DNA from: Paludisphaera soli
Lineage (GTDB): Bacteria; Planctomycetota; Planctomycetia; Isosphaerales; Isosphaeraceae
Length of the DNA stretch: 64,000 nucleotides
NCBI RefSeq assembly: GCF_011064595.1
Contig: NZ_JAALJI010000005.1
Coordinates: forward strand, 124,001-188,000
Reading direction: 5' to 3'
This document shows positions 46,423-54,127 of this stretch, piece after piece; positions within the stretch are counted from its first letter, which is position 1, and the number at the start of each line of letters is the position of its first letter. Under the pieces are notes generated by a model. That model worked only from the letters and a program-made list of their open reading frames with translations. It was not told where the DNA came from and did not search any database. Position numbers and translations under genes: made by a program.

Positions 46423-47426
46423 CAACGTACCCTTTTCTCGGCATGCGTCGCCCGTCGTCGGGTCGCGACCACGTCGCGGATCTTCTCGACGGCCAGGGCC
46501 GGGTCCTGGGCCGCCTCGTCCTCGGGCAGGCGGAGCACCAGGTACCCGCTGACCGTCAGCTCGTAGTCGCGCCTGCGGTCGTTGGAGAAGGCCCGCGGGT
46601 CGCTGTGGAAGTGATAGCCGTCGACCTCGACGACCACCTTCCCCTCCTCCCAGACCAGGTCCACCAGCGGCGTCGTCCCGCGCGCGGTCGCCACGCGGAC
46701 GTTGAACCGGAAGAGGCCGGCCAGTTCGGCGTCGCGCCCCAGCCGCTCGGCCAGCCGCATCTCGCCCCCGCTCGACGGGTTCGGCCGGCCGATCAGGGGC
46801 GAGGCCCGCAGGATCGCCCGAGGCCCCGCGCACGAATCGACAGACTCGCATGCGTCGCCGCGAAGGTGGGTCGCCTCGAAGGCCACGGCGTCCAGCTCGG
46901 CCGAGCCGGCGAGGGCCTCGGGGACGACCACCAGCACCCGCGCCGGGGCCTCGCGGGCGAGCCACTCGGCGGCCTTCGCCAGGGCCAGGAGCGCGCCGGG
47001 GGGCGGGGCCTCGTCGTCGGTCGCCAGGGCGAAGAGCAGGGGGCCGGGGTCGACCGCCAGGGCCAGCTGCCGCGCCGAGGCCGTCGCGGTGAACCCCACG
47101 GGCAGGGGCCGGCGGCCGAGCCCGCAGAGGCTCGCCGCCGCCTTCCGCCAGGGGGCCGAGACCCCCCGGTCGGCCGGGTGCTCGCACCACCCCGGCCAGG
47201 TCGCCAGCGCCAGGTCGGCCAGCCTCTCCAGCACGTCGTCGATCAGCGAGCCCAGCCGGGGCAGCCGGCCGTATCGGATGGCCACCAGCCGGGAGTCGCC
47301 CACCGCGTCCCCCTCCAGCGCCCCCAGCACGGCCCCGACCCCGCCCCTCGCGACGAACGCCGCCCGCGCCCGGCCGATCGCCGGCAGGGGGGGCAGCCCG
47401 AGTTCCACTCCGGATCGCGACGCCAT
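46422..47426 (-). CDS. Protein with C-terminal DUF559/Vsr-like nuclease domain
   Basis: 334 residues from ATG 47426. The N-terminal ~220 residues have no recognised fold. The C-terminal ~110 form a PD-(D/E)xK-type nuclease core: TTPLVDLVWEEGKVVVEVDG (Asp256, Glu267, Asp269), YHFHSD, RRRDYELTVSGYLVLRLP. The same order of motifs occurs in the DUF559 protein at 13765-14130 (IVDFYDAARRLAIELDGDSH, QNLRVLRIS). It is the first gene of a three-gene coupled operon with a probable winged-helix protein and a HerA-like ATPase. Nuclease activity is predicted, not shown. Confidence 0.82.
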   Translation of the reverse strand: MASRSGVELGLPPLPAIGRARAAFVARGGVGAVLGALEGDAVGDSRLVAIRYGRLPRLGSLIDDVLERLADLALATWPGWCEHPADRGVSAPWRKAAASLCGLGRRPLPVGFTATASARQLALAVDPGPLLFALATDDEAPPPGALLALAKAAEWLAREAPARVLVVVPEALAGSAELDAVAFEATHLRGDACESVDSCAGPRAILRASPLIGRPNPSSGGEMRLAERLGRDAELAGLFRFNVRVATARGTTPLVDLVWEEGKVVVEVDGYHFHSDPRAFSNDRRRDYELTVSGYLVLRLPEDEAAQDPALAVEKIRDVVATRRRATHAEKRVR

Positions 47427-47974
47427 CGCTCGCTCGAATCGACCTCGACCGGGAAAACCTCCGACGCCTGGATCCTAGCTCACCTTCGACCCCCCCCGCC
47501 ATCTCCGGGCCATCAGGCATCCTGCCGACCCTCGCCGAGATTGGCTTCGTTCACCGCCCCCGGAATCGAAGCCGATTCGCCGCAAACCCTTTTTTGACAT
47601 CGTCTTAAACCCGACCAACGGTTCCGAGAATTGGCTTCGTTCGGCGCGCTTCGTCAGGTTGCGCCCCGATCCGGAGCCCCGGACGGCTCGCGGCGGGATC
47701 GGCTTCGTTCGCACCGCTCGAAAAACGAACCCATCGGCCGCAAGCCGTTTCCAGTTAACCACTTGAACTCGCGGAAACGGCCCCCGAATTGGCTTCGTTC
47801 GGCGCGCTTTCCTCGTCGTTTGCGCCGACGATCCCGCCGGTCGATCCTCAACACGTCGAATTGCCAAGGAGCCGGGCCGACGCCGAATGGAACGCATCGC
47901 CCCATCCTGGACAGTGCACATGATTGCGGAATGGGGAGAAGATCGGGGACCGTCGCCCTCCGCGTCCGGCCCGA
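47427..47974. repeat. A-B-A-B direct repeat array upstream of the nuclease operon
   Basis: About 550 bases with no convincing gene. The 13-base core ATTGGCTTCGTTC occurs at 47540-47552, 47630-47642 and 47788-47800, and once with one change (ATCGGCTTCGTTC, 47698-47710). Spacings are 90, 68, 90 bases. Copies 1 and 3 share further sequence (CCG-CAA-CC, GCCGCAA), and copies 2 and 4 share another downstream stretch (GGCGCGCTT, then GTTGCGCC or GTTTGCGCC), so the array is two copies of a ~158-base A+B unit. It lies between the operon start (47426) and the M50 protease. Role unknown. Confidence 0.7.
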
Positions 47975-48574
47975 TCACCGGAGGGCCGCGACCCCCAGCT
48001 CCACCGCCGCGACGGCCGTCAGGAGCGCGGACGCCCAGCCGACGGCGCGCGGATCCACACGCCCCCGCGCCTGGCCCAGCCCGAACCTCGGGCCGAGGCC
48101 GTGCCAGATCCGGAGGCCGGCCGCGACGGCGACGAGGCCGAACGCGACCAGCGGCCAGCTCGGAAAGCCGAGGCGGAGCAGGTCGCCCGCGTCCCCCTCG
48201 CCGCCGAACGCGCCGACGCCCAGGTAGGCGCCGTTGGCGACCAGGCAGAAGCCGGCGAAGAAACGGGGCAGATAAGCCAGGACGAGGCGAAGGCCCCGGG
48301 CGACGGCCCACCCCGCGACGGGGATCGCCGAGCCCAGCAGGGGTCCCGCCCAGGCGACCAGGGCAGGGCGTCGGACGCCCGAGACGTCCGTGCGCGAGAG
48401 GGCCAGCGGATGCAGGAGCACGCGGTCGACCGACCCGCCGTCGGCCCAGGCCGCCAGGACGTGCCCGAACTCGTGGACGACCTGCATCCCCAGCCAGGAG
48501 GCGCCGAGCGTCGACCCGATCAGCGCGAGCTGGGCCCCACGGACCTGCACGTCGATGCCATCATCGTGCTTCAT
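47975..48574 (-). CDS. M50-type (site-2-protease-like) membrane metalloprotease
   Basis: 199 residues, about five membrane segments. The zinc motif is MQVVHEFGHVLAAW (His34, Glu35, His38) in the first or second segment, as in M50 peptidases that cut inside membranes. The distal NxxPxxxxDG-type zinc ligand motif is not obvious: the nearest is AGPLLGSAIPVAGW and GEGDAGDLLRLG, so activity may be reduced. Similar short M50 proteins are common in planctomycetes. Same strand as the upstream K/A-rich gene, 209 bases away across a repeat. Confidence 0.75.
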   Translation of the reverse strand: MKHDDGIDVQVRGAQLALIGSTLGASWLGMQVVHEFGHVLAAWADGGSVDRVLLHPLALSRTDVSGVRRPALVAWAGPLLGSAIPVAGWAVARGLRLVLAYLPRFFAGFCLVANGAYLGVGAFGGEGDAGDLLRLGFPSWPLVAFGLVAVAAGLRIWHGLGPRFGLGQARGRVDPRAVGWASALLTAVAAVELGVAALR

Positions 48575-48618
48575 GGCGACCGATCGTATCGCGATCGGAT
48601 CCGGGATTCGCCCGCTTT

Positions 48619-48675
48619 CCTTCCCCGCCCGGAGGCCGAAGTCGGCCCCCTAGTCGGATGAGAGGGAAGATGAGC
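48619..48675 (+). repeat. Palindromic repeat copy G (degenerate)
   Basis: Shares the layout of copy A (CCTTCCCCGCCCGG, a GGCC-GAAGTC-GGCC-type second hairpin, then CGGATGAGAGGGAAGATGAGC) but has lost the right arm of the first hairpin. In the gap between the M50 protease and the K/A-rich gene. Confidence 0.55.
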
Positions 48676-48720
48676 CCGAGGGCTGGCGGGGAAACGTGCG
48701 GGCCGACCTTCGCCGAACGC

Positions 48721-48757
48721 CCTTCCCCCTCGCGGGGGGGGGAGACGGGCGGATCCC
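48721..48757 (+). repeat. Palindromic repeat copy H (partial)
   Basis: CCTTCCCCCTCG / CGGGGGGGGGAG and the following GGCGGAT are a partial copy of the same repeat, 45 bases from copy G. The outer flank AACGC matches that before copy A (CAACGCCCTTCC). Weak on its own; supported by the neighbouring copy. Confidence 0.4.
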
Positions 48758-48783
48758 CCGAGCTCCCCCCCCCCGCGAACGGC

Positions 48784-49770
48784 TCAGCTCCAGTCGCCTT
48801 CGAAGAGGGGGCGCAGGGTGCGGTCGGAGCGGTCGAGGTGGAGCTCGGAGAAGACCTCGGCGTCGTGCTCGTCGCGGGGCTCGGGGTCGAGTTCGAGGTC
48901 GACGCCCAGGTCCTCGGCGGACTCGCGGCCGCCGATCAGGACGAGTTCGGCCCCCTCGTGGTCGAGGAACGACGGCGGGTCGACGGGGGACCAGCGACGG
49001 CCGCCGAAGCGGTCCTGGAGTTCCTCGGGGAACTCGACGCGGCGATCCTCCTCCAGGCCGAGGCCCTCGGGCGAGCCGGCCTCGGGGTTCTTGACGGCGA
49101 CCGCGAAGCGGCCTTCGCGGTCGATGTGGAAGGCGCGCTGGACCTCGCCGGGCTCCTCGGGGGCGGCCAGGGCGTAGGCCAGGATGGTGCTCCGGCCGTG
49201 TCGGACCAGGGCGTAGGCGCCCTCGCCGGCCGGGCGGGCCTCGGGCAAGGTCCGCTCGCCCATCGTCTCGGTCTCATAGGTCGACCCCGCGAGGGCTTCG
49301 CGGAGCGCGTCGGGGGCGTCGAAGGTCCGGTCGACGAACGCCCAGTGGCTGCGGCCCTCCTCGACGGCCTCGGGGAGCGTCTTGCGGCCGACCGTGATCA
49401 GCCGGAGCCCGTCGCCCCCCTCGGGACGCAGCACCATGTGGAACCGGCGGACGTCCACCAGACCCCTCGGCGTCGACTCGTCCACGTCGGGGCGGTAGAA
49501 GAAGAACAGGTCGCCCCGCTCCAGGATGGGGCCCCGCGACTCGTCCACCTCGCGCCCCCGGAGTCCCGGCTCGCCCACCTGCTCCTTCATCGGCTTCGGG
49601 TCGGCCGCCGCCTCGACGTTCGCCTTCGCCTTCGACGCCCTGGGCTTCGCCGGCGCCTTCTTCGGCTTCGCTTCGGCCTTCGCCTTCGCCTTCGCGGCCG
49701 GCACCTTGGCCTTGGACTTCGCCTTCGACTCGGCGCCCGACTTCTCCTGCGCTTCGCTCTTCGCGGCCAT
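48784..49770 (-). CDS. Protein with histone-H1-like Lys/Ala tail and conserved domain of unknown function
   Basis: 328 residues. The N-terminal ~60 are almost only Lys, Ala, Glu and Pro (AKSKAKVPAAKAKAKAEAK and similar), like the C-terminal tails of histone H1 and bacterial Lys-rich nucleoid proteins. From about 75 on a folded domain follows (GPILERGDLFFFYRPDV, VRRFHMVLRPEGGDGLRLI, TVGRKTLPEA, HWAFVDRTF, FHIDREGRFAVAVKNPE), which I recall as a conserved bacterial family of unknown function. The tail could bind DNA or polyanions. Upstream on the minus strand is an unrelated protein, 149 bases away. Confidence 0.75.
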   Translation of the reverse strand: MAAKSEAQEKSGAESKAKSKAKVPAAKAKAKAEAKPKKAPAKPRASKAKANVEAAADPKPMKEQVGEPGLRGREVDESRGPILERGDLFFFYRPDVDESTPRGLVDVRRFHMVLRPEGGDGLRLITVGRKTLPEAVEEGRSHWAFVDRTFDAPDALREALAGSTYETETMGERTLPEARPAGEGAYALVRHGRSTILAYALAAPEEPGEVQRAFHIDREGRFAVAVKNPEAGSPEGLGLEEDRRVEFPEELQDRFGGRRWSPVDPPSFLDHEGAELVLIGGRESAEDLGVDLELDPEPRDEHDAEVFSELHLDRSDRTLRPLFEGDWS

Positions 49771-49919
49771 GTCCGCCTCGCTTCTCGTCCCTGGCGATCC
49801 GTCCCGGGAAGGCCGCCCCTTGCGGCCCGTCCCCCGGATACTGGACTTTTGTACAATGCAAGCGGCGTGCCCGATCGGGGCGGAACTCGTCGCTCACGTC
49901 CGTGGGGGTGAGGCTCGCT

Positions 49920-51527
49920 TCAATTCGAGCGGAGGAGGGCCCACCCGACGGCCGCCCCGAGGGCCAGGGGCAGGCCGACGGCCAGGCCCAGGAGGGTCGC
50001 CTGGAGCCAGTCCGGCAGCAGGCGATACCAGGCCAGCGGGCCGGGCGCGACGCCGCGGTCGAGGTAGTAGGCGTCGCGTTCTTTCTTCCGCTGCGCCCCG
50101 GCCTCTGCGCGCTCGTGGGCGTCCTCCTGGCGGCGAAGCTCCTCCAGGTCCGCCAGCCGCCGCAGGTCCTCGCCCGTCAGGGCCGCCTCGATGGTGATCG
50201 ATCGCTCGTCGCCGACGCGGTCGACCTGGACCCCGTACTTGTTCAGGAGCGGCCCGTATCGGGACAGGACCGCGTCGAGCCTGGCCTCGTCGATCGGCCT
50301 CGAGGCGTAGCGGAGCATGTAGACCAAAGGCGCCGCGCCGAAGGTGATCGTCGCGGGGAGCGTGAGCAGGAGGCGTACCGCCTCGATCGCCGGGCGGGCC
50401 GTGCGGGGGTCGCTCGGGCCGGTTGCGGACGCCAGGGCGAAGAGGCCCAGGGCCGCGAGTTGGACCACCCCCCAGGCTCGCGGCGAGTTCCCCCTCCTCG
50501 CCGCGAAGTCGTCCCAGGAGATCAGCGGGACGGCGTCCAGGTCGTGGAGGAAGTCGGCCCAGAGGTCGGGCGTGACCCCCCGCCCGGCGAGGACGGGGTG
50601 GAGCGCCTGGAAGCGGCGGTCGACGCGGCCGATCCCCAGCTTCGCGCGCACCCGATCGGGCGTGCTGATCTCGTAGAGGGGGGAGCCGCCGGACGAGCCG
50701 CCGTCGCCGCCCCCGCTCTCCCCCATGTGCGCCCAGATCCGGGCGGGGGGCTCGGCCCCGTTCCGCCGCCGATACAGGGCGAGGGTGCGCCGGAAGGCGG
50801 GCTCGTGGAAGCCGTGGGGCTTCTCGTAGCTCGGGGCGTGGTGGAGGGGGCGGCCGGCGACGCGGTCGCAGAAGCGGGCGTAGGTGCGGCTGTCCAGGAT
50901 GTGCTGGTGCCAGAACTCGTCGACGAGCTTGCAAGGCGCGACCGGGCCGGCCCCGTCGATCAGCAGCGTCAGGAACCGCCGATACTCCCGGACGGCCAGC
51001 TCCGGGTCCGTCTCCAGCAGGTCGAGGGCCTCCACGATCCAGGCCGCGTGCGACGGGGCCTCACGCAGGGCGTCGCGGACCCGCGTGACGAGGCCCGACA
51101 GGTCCTCCCGATCCAGTCCCGATCGCGCCTGCGCGACGACGGCCGCGTCGGGGCCCTCGGCCGCGACGAAGGCGGGCCCCGGCCCGTCCCAGGCGTCGGG
51201 ATCGATCGGCCGGAGGCGGGCGAGCGTCCGCTCATAGCCGCCGGCGGGGGGGCCGAGGTCTCGATGGAGGTAGCCCCCCGCCCATCGGCGGCAGTCCTCG
51301 GCGTAGGCCGACGTGTCCAGCATGTGCCGACGCCAGACGAGGTCCACCCGCCGGGAGGGGACGAACACCTCCCCGCGATCCTCCGCCGCGAGCCGGAAGA
51401 ACCGCTCGTATTCGGCGACGGCCCGCAGGGCGGCCTCGCGATCGGCGAACCCGTCCTCCGCCACCAGCCGGCGGGCCACGCGTTCCAGGCCGAGGAATCC
51501 GCCCGGGGCGGCGACGATCGCGCTCAT
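49920..51527 (-). CDS. GRDP-like (DUF1399-type) protein with duplicated W-x-x-H motif and C-terminal membrane segments
   Basis: 535 residues from ATG 51527 with GGAGGTGAG in front, a very strong start. Two copies of the plant glycine-rich-domain-protein motif occur: RVDLVWRRHMLDTSAYAEDC (60-79) and LVDEFWHQHILDSRTYARFC (201-220). Around 170-260 other matches to that family follow (EYRRFL, PSYEKPHGFHEPAFRRTLALY). The C-terminal half has membrane segments near 350-400 and a final one near the C-terminus (LLGLAVGLPLALGAAVGWAL). Most known members are eukaryotic; bacterial ones are scattered. Function unknown. Confidence 0.75.
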   Translation of the reverse strand: MSAIVAAPGGFLGLERVARRLVAEDGFADREAALRAVAEYERFFRLAAEDRGEVFVPSRRVDLVWRRHMLDTSAYAEDCRRWAGGYLHRDLGPPAGGYERTLARLRPIDPDAWDGPGPAFVAAEGPDAAVVAQARSGLDREDLSGLVTRVRDALREAPSHAAWIVEALDLLETDPELAVREYRRFLTLLIDGAGPVAPCKLVDEFWHQHILDSRTYARFCDRVAGRPLHHAPSYEKPHGFHEPAFRRTLALYRRRNGAEPPARIWAHMGESGGGDGGSSGGSPLYEISTPDRVRAKLGIGRVDRRFQALHPVLAGRGVTPDLWADFLHDLDAVPLISWDDFAARRGNSPRAWGVVQLAALGLFALASATGPSDPRTARPAIEAVRLLLTLPATITFGAAPLVYMLRYASRPIDEARLDAVLSRYGPLLNKYGVQVDRVGDERSITIEAALTGEDLRRLADLEELRRQEDAHERAEAGAQRKKERDAYYLDRGVAPGPLAWYRLLPDWLQATLLGLAVGLPLALGAAVGWALLRSN

Positions 51528-51738
51528 CTCACCTCCGATCGCGGGTCGCCCGCGAGGCGATGCCGGGGGGCTGAAGCGACCTTCAGGATATCGCCCCCGC
51601 CGTCGCAAGGGGTCGAAATCCCCGGCGGGCGGCGCGGTCGAGGACGGGTCCAATAATCGGCGACGAGGGGCGAACAACCCGGGTGCGGCGCCCGACCGTC
51701 CGGGACGCCGACCCGTCGCCCTCCCCGGGACTCGAATC

Positions 51739-52023
51739 GTGAAATCGAACAACGGCCTGATCCTGATCCTCGTCGGCGCGACCCTCATCCTGGCGCCGGT
51801 CCTGATCCACTCGATCACCAGGTCGCACGACAAGGAGCGGATCGAGCGGTTCTATGACCACATGCCGAACAGCGCGGTGCTCCCGGAGAGCCTGCGGCCG
51901 TCCGACTTCGACGCCCAGGACTGGGCCTGCCTCGCCGTCGGCGCGATGCTGACGTCCGTCGGCGTCGCCCGCACCCGGCCGACCCCCGCGACCAAGGCCG
52001 CTCCCTGGCCCGCCGACGTCTGA
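51739..52023 (+). CDS. Small membrane protein (94 aa)
   Basis: 94 residues from GTG 51739. Two hydrophobic segments (about 6-26 and 62-80, LILILVGATLILAPVLIH and WACLAVGAMLTSVGVA) with a charged stretch between them. No Shine-Dalgarno is clear. Convergent with the anti-sigma gene (24-base gap). No family recognised; coding status is plausible but not certain. Confidence 0.5.
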   Translation: MKSNNGLILILVGATLILAPVLIHSITRSHDKERIERFYDHMPNSAVLPESLRPSDFDAQDWACLAVGAMLTSVGVARTRPTPATKAAPWPADV

Positions 52024-52047
52024 GCCCTGGCGGGGCGGGGCCGGGTT

Positions 52048-53397
52048 TCAGGGCCGGTCCGGTGCCTCGACGGCCGTCCTCAGGTCGCCGTAGATGACCT
52101 GATCGCGGCCGTCGTCGCGCCTCCAGCGCATCAGGACCTTGTCCGCGTCCTTGGGTCCGACGGTCTTGCCGTGGTAGGAAGCGTCGGCGTTGTCGACGAG
52201 GAGGGAGTTGATCCAGCCGAAGCCCGAGCGTGCGTCCCAGAACTTGCGATAGGTCTCGGCCGCGTCGGGCCCCGGCGGGCGCTGCGGCTTCGGCTCCAGG
52301 CCGGCCAGCCGGGCCAGCTCGTCGTCGGTCACGTCGCCGTAGAGCATGTCGACTCGCGGGTAGTGGCCCCCGCTGAACTCGGCGAACGTGCGGAGGGAGG
52401 CGGCGATGATCCCGGCGATCTCCTCCGGAGACTTCTCGGGGGGGGTGGCGTCGGTGTAGCCCTGGGGCGGGGTCGTCTCGAAGAGCTTGGGGTCGATGGG
52501 GACGTCCCAGCGGAAGTCATCGAGTTCCTTGACCATGGGACCTGAGGCGTCGCGGATCGTCAGCTTGACCAGGACGGGGCGATGGGTGGCGACGTCGGCC
52601 CAGACTTCCATCGCCGAGTCGGGTTGCATGTCGGGCTCGATCTTCCTGGGGTCCAGGGAGAAGCCCCGGGCGCGGACGCCGGCGATCGTCTTCTCGCCGA
52701 GGTCGCGGTCGGCGACGCCCGAGTACGATCCGAGGGCGTCGACCCGGATGAAGGGGGAGACGCGGCCGAGTTGGGGCTTCGTCCGGGCGAACAGCTTCTG
52801 GCGAGGGTAGACGTCGATCCCCGGGGCGCCCGCAGGCTGGATCTCCGTCATGTCCGGCGTCGTGCGGCCCTCGGCGTCGATCACCGACGTCTCGCAACGC
52901 GTCGAGCCGGGGGCGAGCCAGAGGCAGCGGCTCGTCATGACGGCCCGGGGCTCGCCCGCGCCCTGCGGCGTCCTCATCGTCAACGAATACTGGTACGACC
53001 TCGCGGCGCGGACGGCCTCGGCGACCTGGGACATGGCGAAGGCCGGGCGGGGGCCGGTCGCGAGCCAGAGGGCCGTCGCGACGATCGCGAGGGAGGCGGC
53101 CGCGCCGCCGGCGAAGAGTCGTCGTCTCATGATCGGATCCTTCCAGAAGGGGACGAGAGGGGGGGGCGTCGGCCGCGACGGGGCGGTCGACCGGGAGAGG
53201 GCGGCGAGGAGCCGGGCGCGGCCGTCGGCGGGGGCCTCCGCGCCGTCGTAGGCGTCGGCGAGCCGGGCCGAGAGGGCCCGCAGGGCGTCGCGCCGGTCGC
53301 GGCAGGCCGGGCAGGCGGCCAGGTGCTCGGCGAGGGGGGCAGGCGCGGGGAGGCCCAGGGCGTCGCGGGCGAGTTCCTCGGGGGTCGGGTGGTTCAT
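52048..53397 (-). CDS. Anti-sigma factor with zinc-binding N-terminus and exported LolA-like sensor domain
   Basis: 449 residues from ATG 53397. N-terminal zinc-finger anti-sigma domain (HLAACPACRDR: His25, Cys29, Cys32), a membrane helix (about 102-122), then a large periplasmic domain (about 125-360) with YQYSLTMRTPQG, CLWLAPGSTRCE and KTIAGVRARGFSL, resembling LolA/DUF2092 lipoprotein-carrier-like domains. Its start overlaps the sigma factor stop in ATGA, so the two are co-produced. It should sequester the ECF sigma factor at the membrane and release it on an envelope signal. Confidence 0.85.
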   Translation of the reverse strand: MNHPTPEELARDALGLPAPAPLAEHLAACPACRDRRDALRALSARLADAYDGAEAPADGRARLLAALSRSTAPSRPTPPPLVPFWKDPIMRRRLFAGGAAASLAIVATALWLATGPRPAFAMSQVAEAVRAARSYQYSLTMRTPQGAGEPRAVMTSRCLWLAPGSTRCETSVIDAEGRTTPDMTEIQPAGAPGIDVYPRQKLFARTKPQLGRVSPFIRVDALGSYSGVADRDLGEKTIAGVRARGFSLDPRKIEPDMQPDSAMEVWADVATHRPVLVKLTIRDASGPMVKELDDFRWDVPIDPKLFETTPPQGYTDATPPEKSPEEIAGIIAASLRTFAEFSGGHYPRVDMLYGDVTDDELARLAGLEPKPQRPPGPDAAETYRKFWDARSGFGWINSLLVDNADASYHGKTVGPKDADKVLMRWRRDDGRDQVIYGDLRTAVEAPDRP

Positions 53398-53960
53398 GGT
53401 CCGGTCTCCTCGGGGCCGTCGAGCCCCATCGCCGAGGCCAGCCGCGCCAGGGCGCGGGCCAGCAGGGCGTACGTCCCCGACCGCGAGAGCCGCAGCAGCT
53501 CGGCCGTGCGGGCGGCGTCCTGGTCCTGGAGGTAGAAGGCGTCGATCGCCAACCGCTCGCGTTCGGGAAGCTCGGCGACCCGACGCATCAGGAGCGCGAG
53601 TTCCTCGGCGTCCTGGGCCGACGCGCGGTCGAACCCGGCGCGGACGTCGAGCGCCTCGGCCTCGACGAAGCGGTGCCGGTCGCGTCGCGAGGATCGGCGA
53701 TGGTCCAGCGCCACCCGCCGGGCCACGCCCACCAGCCAGGCCCCGAACCGATCGGGCGCCTGGAGGCCCCCGAGCCCCTTGTAGGCTCGCAGGAAGCACT
53801 CCTGCGTCAGGTCGTGCGCGGAGCGGCCGGGCGCCTCGCGGCGGACGATCGCGAGGACGAGGCGGGCGTAGCGGTCGTACAGGTCGCCGAACGCCTCGCG
53901 GTCCCCCGCCAGCGTCCGGGCCACCAGCTCCGCGTCGGTCGTGGCTTCGTTCCCGATCAT
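53394..53960 (-). CDS. ECF-subfamily RNA polymerase sigma-70 factor
   Basis: 188 residues from ATG 53960 (a GTG one codon earlier is also possible). Region 2: LAGDREAFGDLYDRYARLVL, DLTQECFLRAYKGLGGLQ, FGAWLVGVARRVALDHRR. Region 4: LPERERLAIDAFYLQDQDA, AELLRLSRSGTYALLARAL. No region 3, as in ECF sigma factors. The next gene overlaps it (ATGA) and encodes a zinc-binding membrane anti-sigma factor, the usual pairing. Targets unknown; the divergent GH78 gene, 167 bases away, is a candidate. Confidence 0.92.
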   Translation of the reverse strand: MIGNEATTDAELVARTLAGDREAFGDLYDRYARLVLAIVRREAPGRSAHDLTQECFLRAYKGLGGLQAPDRFGAWLVGVARRVALDHRRSSRRDRHRFVEAEALDVRAGFDRASAQDAEELALLMRRVAELPERERLAIDAFYLQDQDAARTAELLRLSRSGTYALLARALARLASAMGLDGPEETGP

Positions 53961-54127
53961 CACCGTATCTAGTCGCCGCCGAGGGCGATCCGTCCAGCCT
54001 CGGCTTTGAGATTCCGCGAGGACGGGACGGAGCCTGGGATCGGGCGTCGGGCGGGGGTATCATCGGGCGAAGTGCGGGGCGCGGCCGGCGCCGGGGTTTC
54101 GACGACACGGACGGAATGGTGCGAACG

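Noticed and set aside
47540-47830. CRISPR-like array
   Set aside because: Only four repeat cores of 13 bases with unequal spacing (90/68/90), no cas genes, no uniform spacers.
52024-52054. Possible terminator stem GCCCTG/CAGGGC between convergent genes
   Set aside because: Six base pairs with a 19-base loop and overlap with a coding end; too weak.
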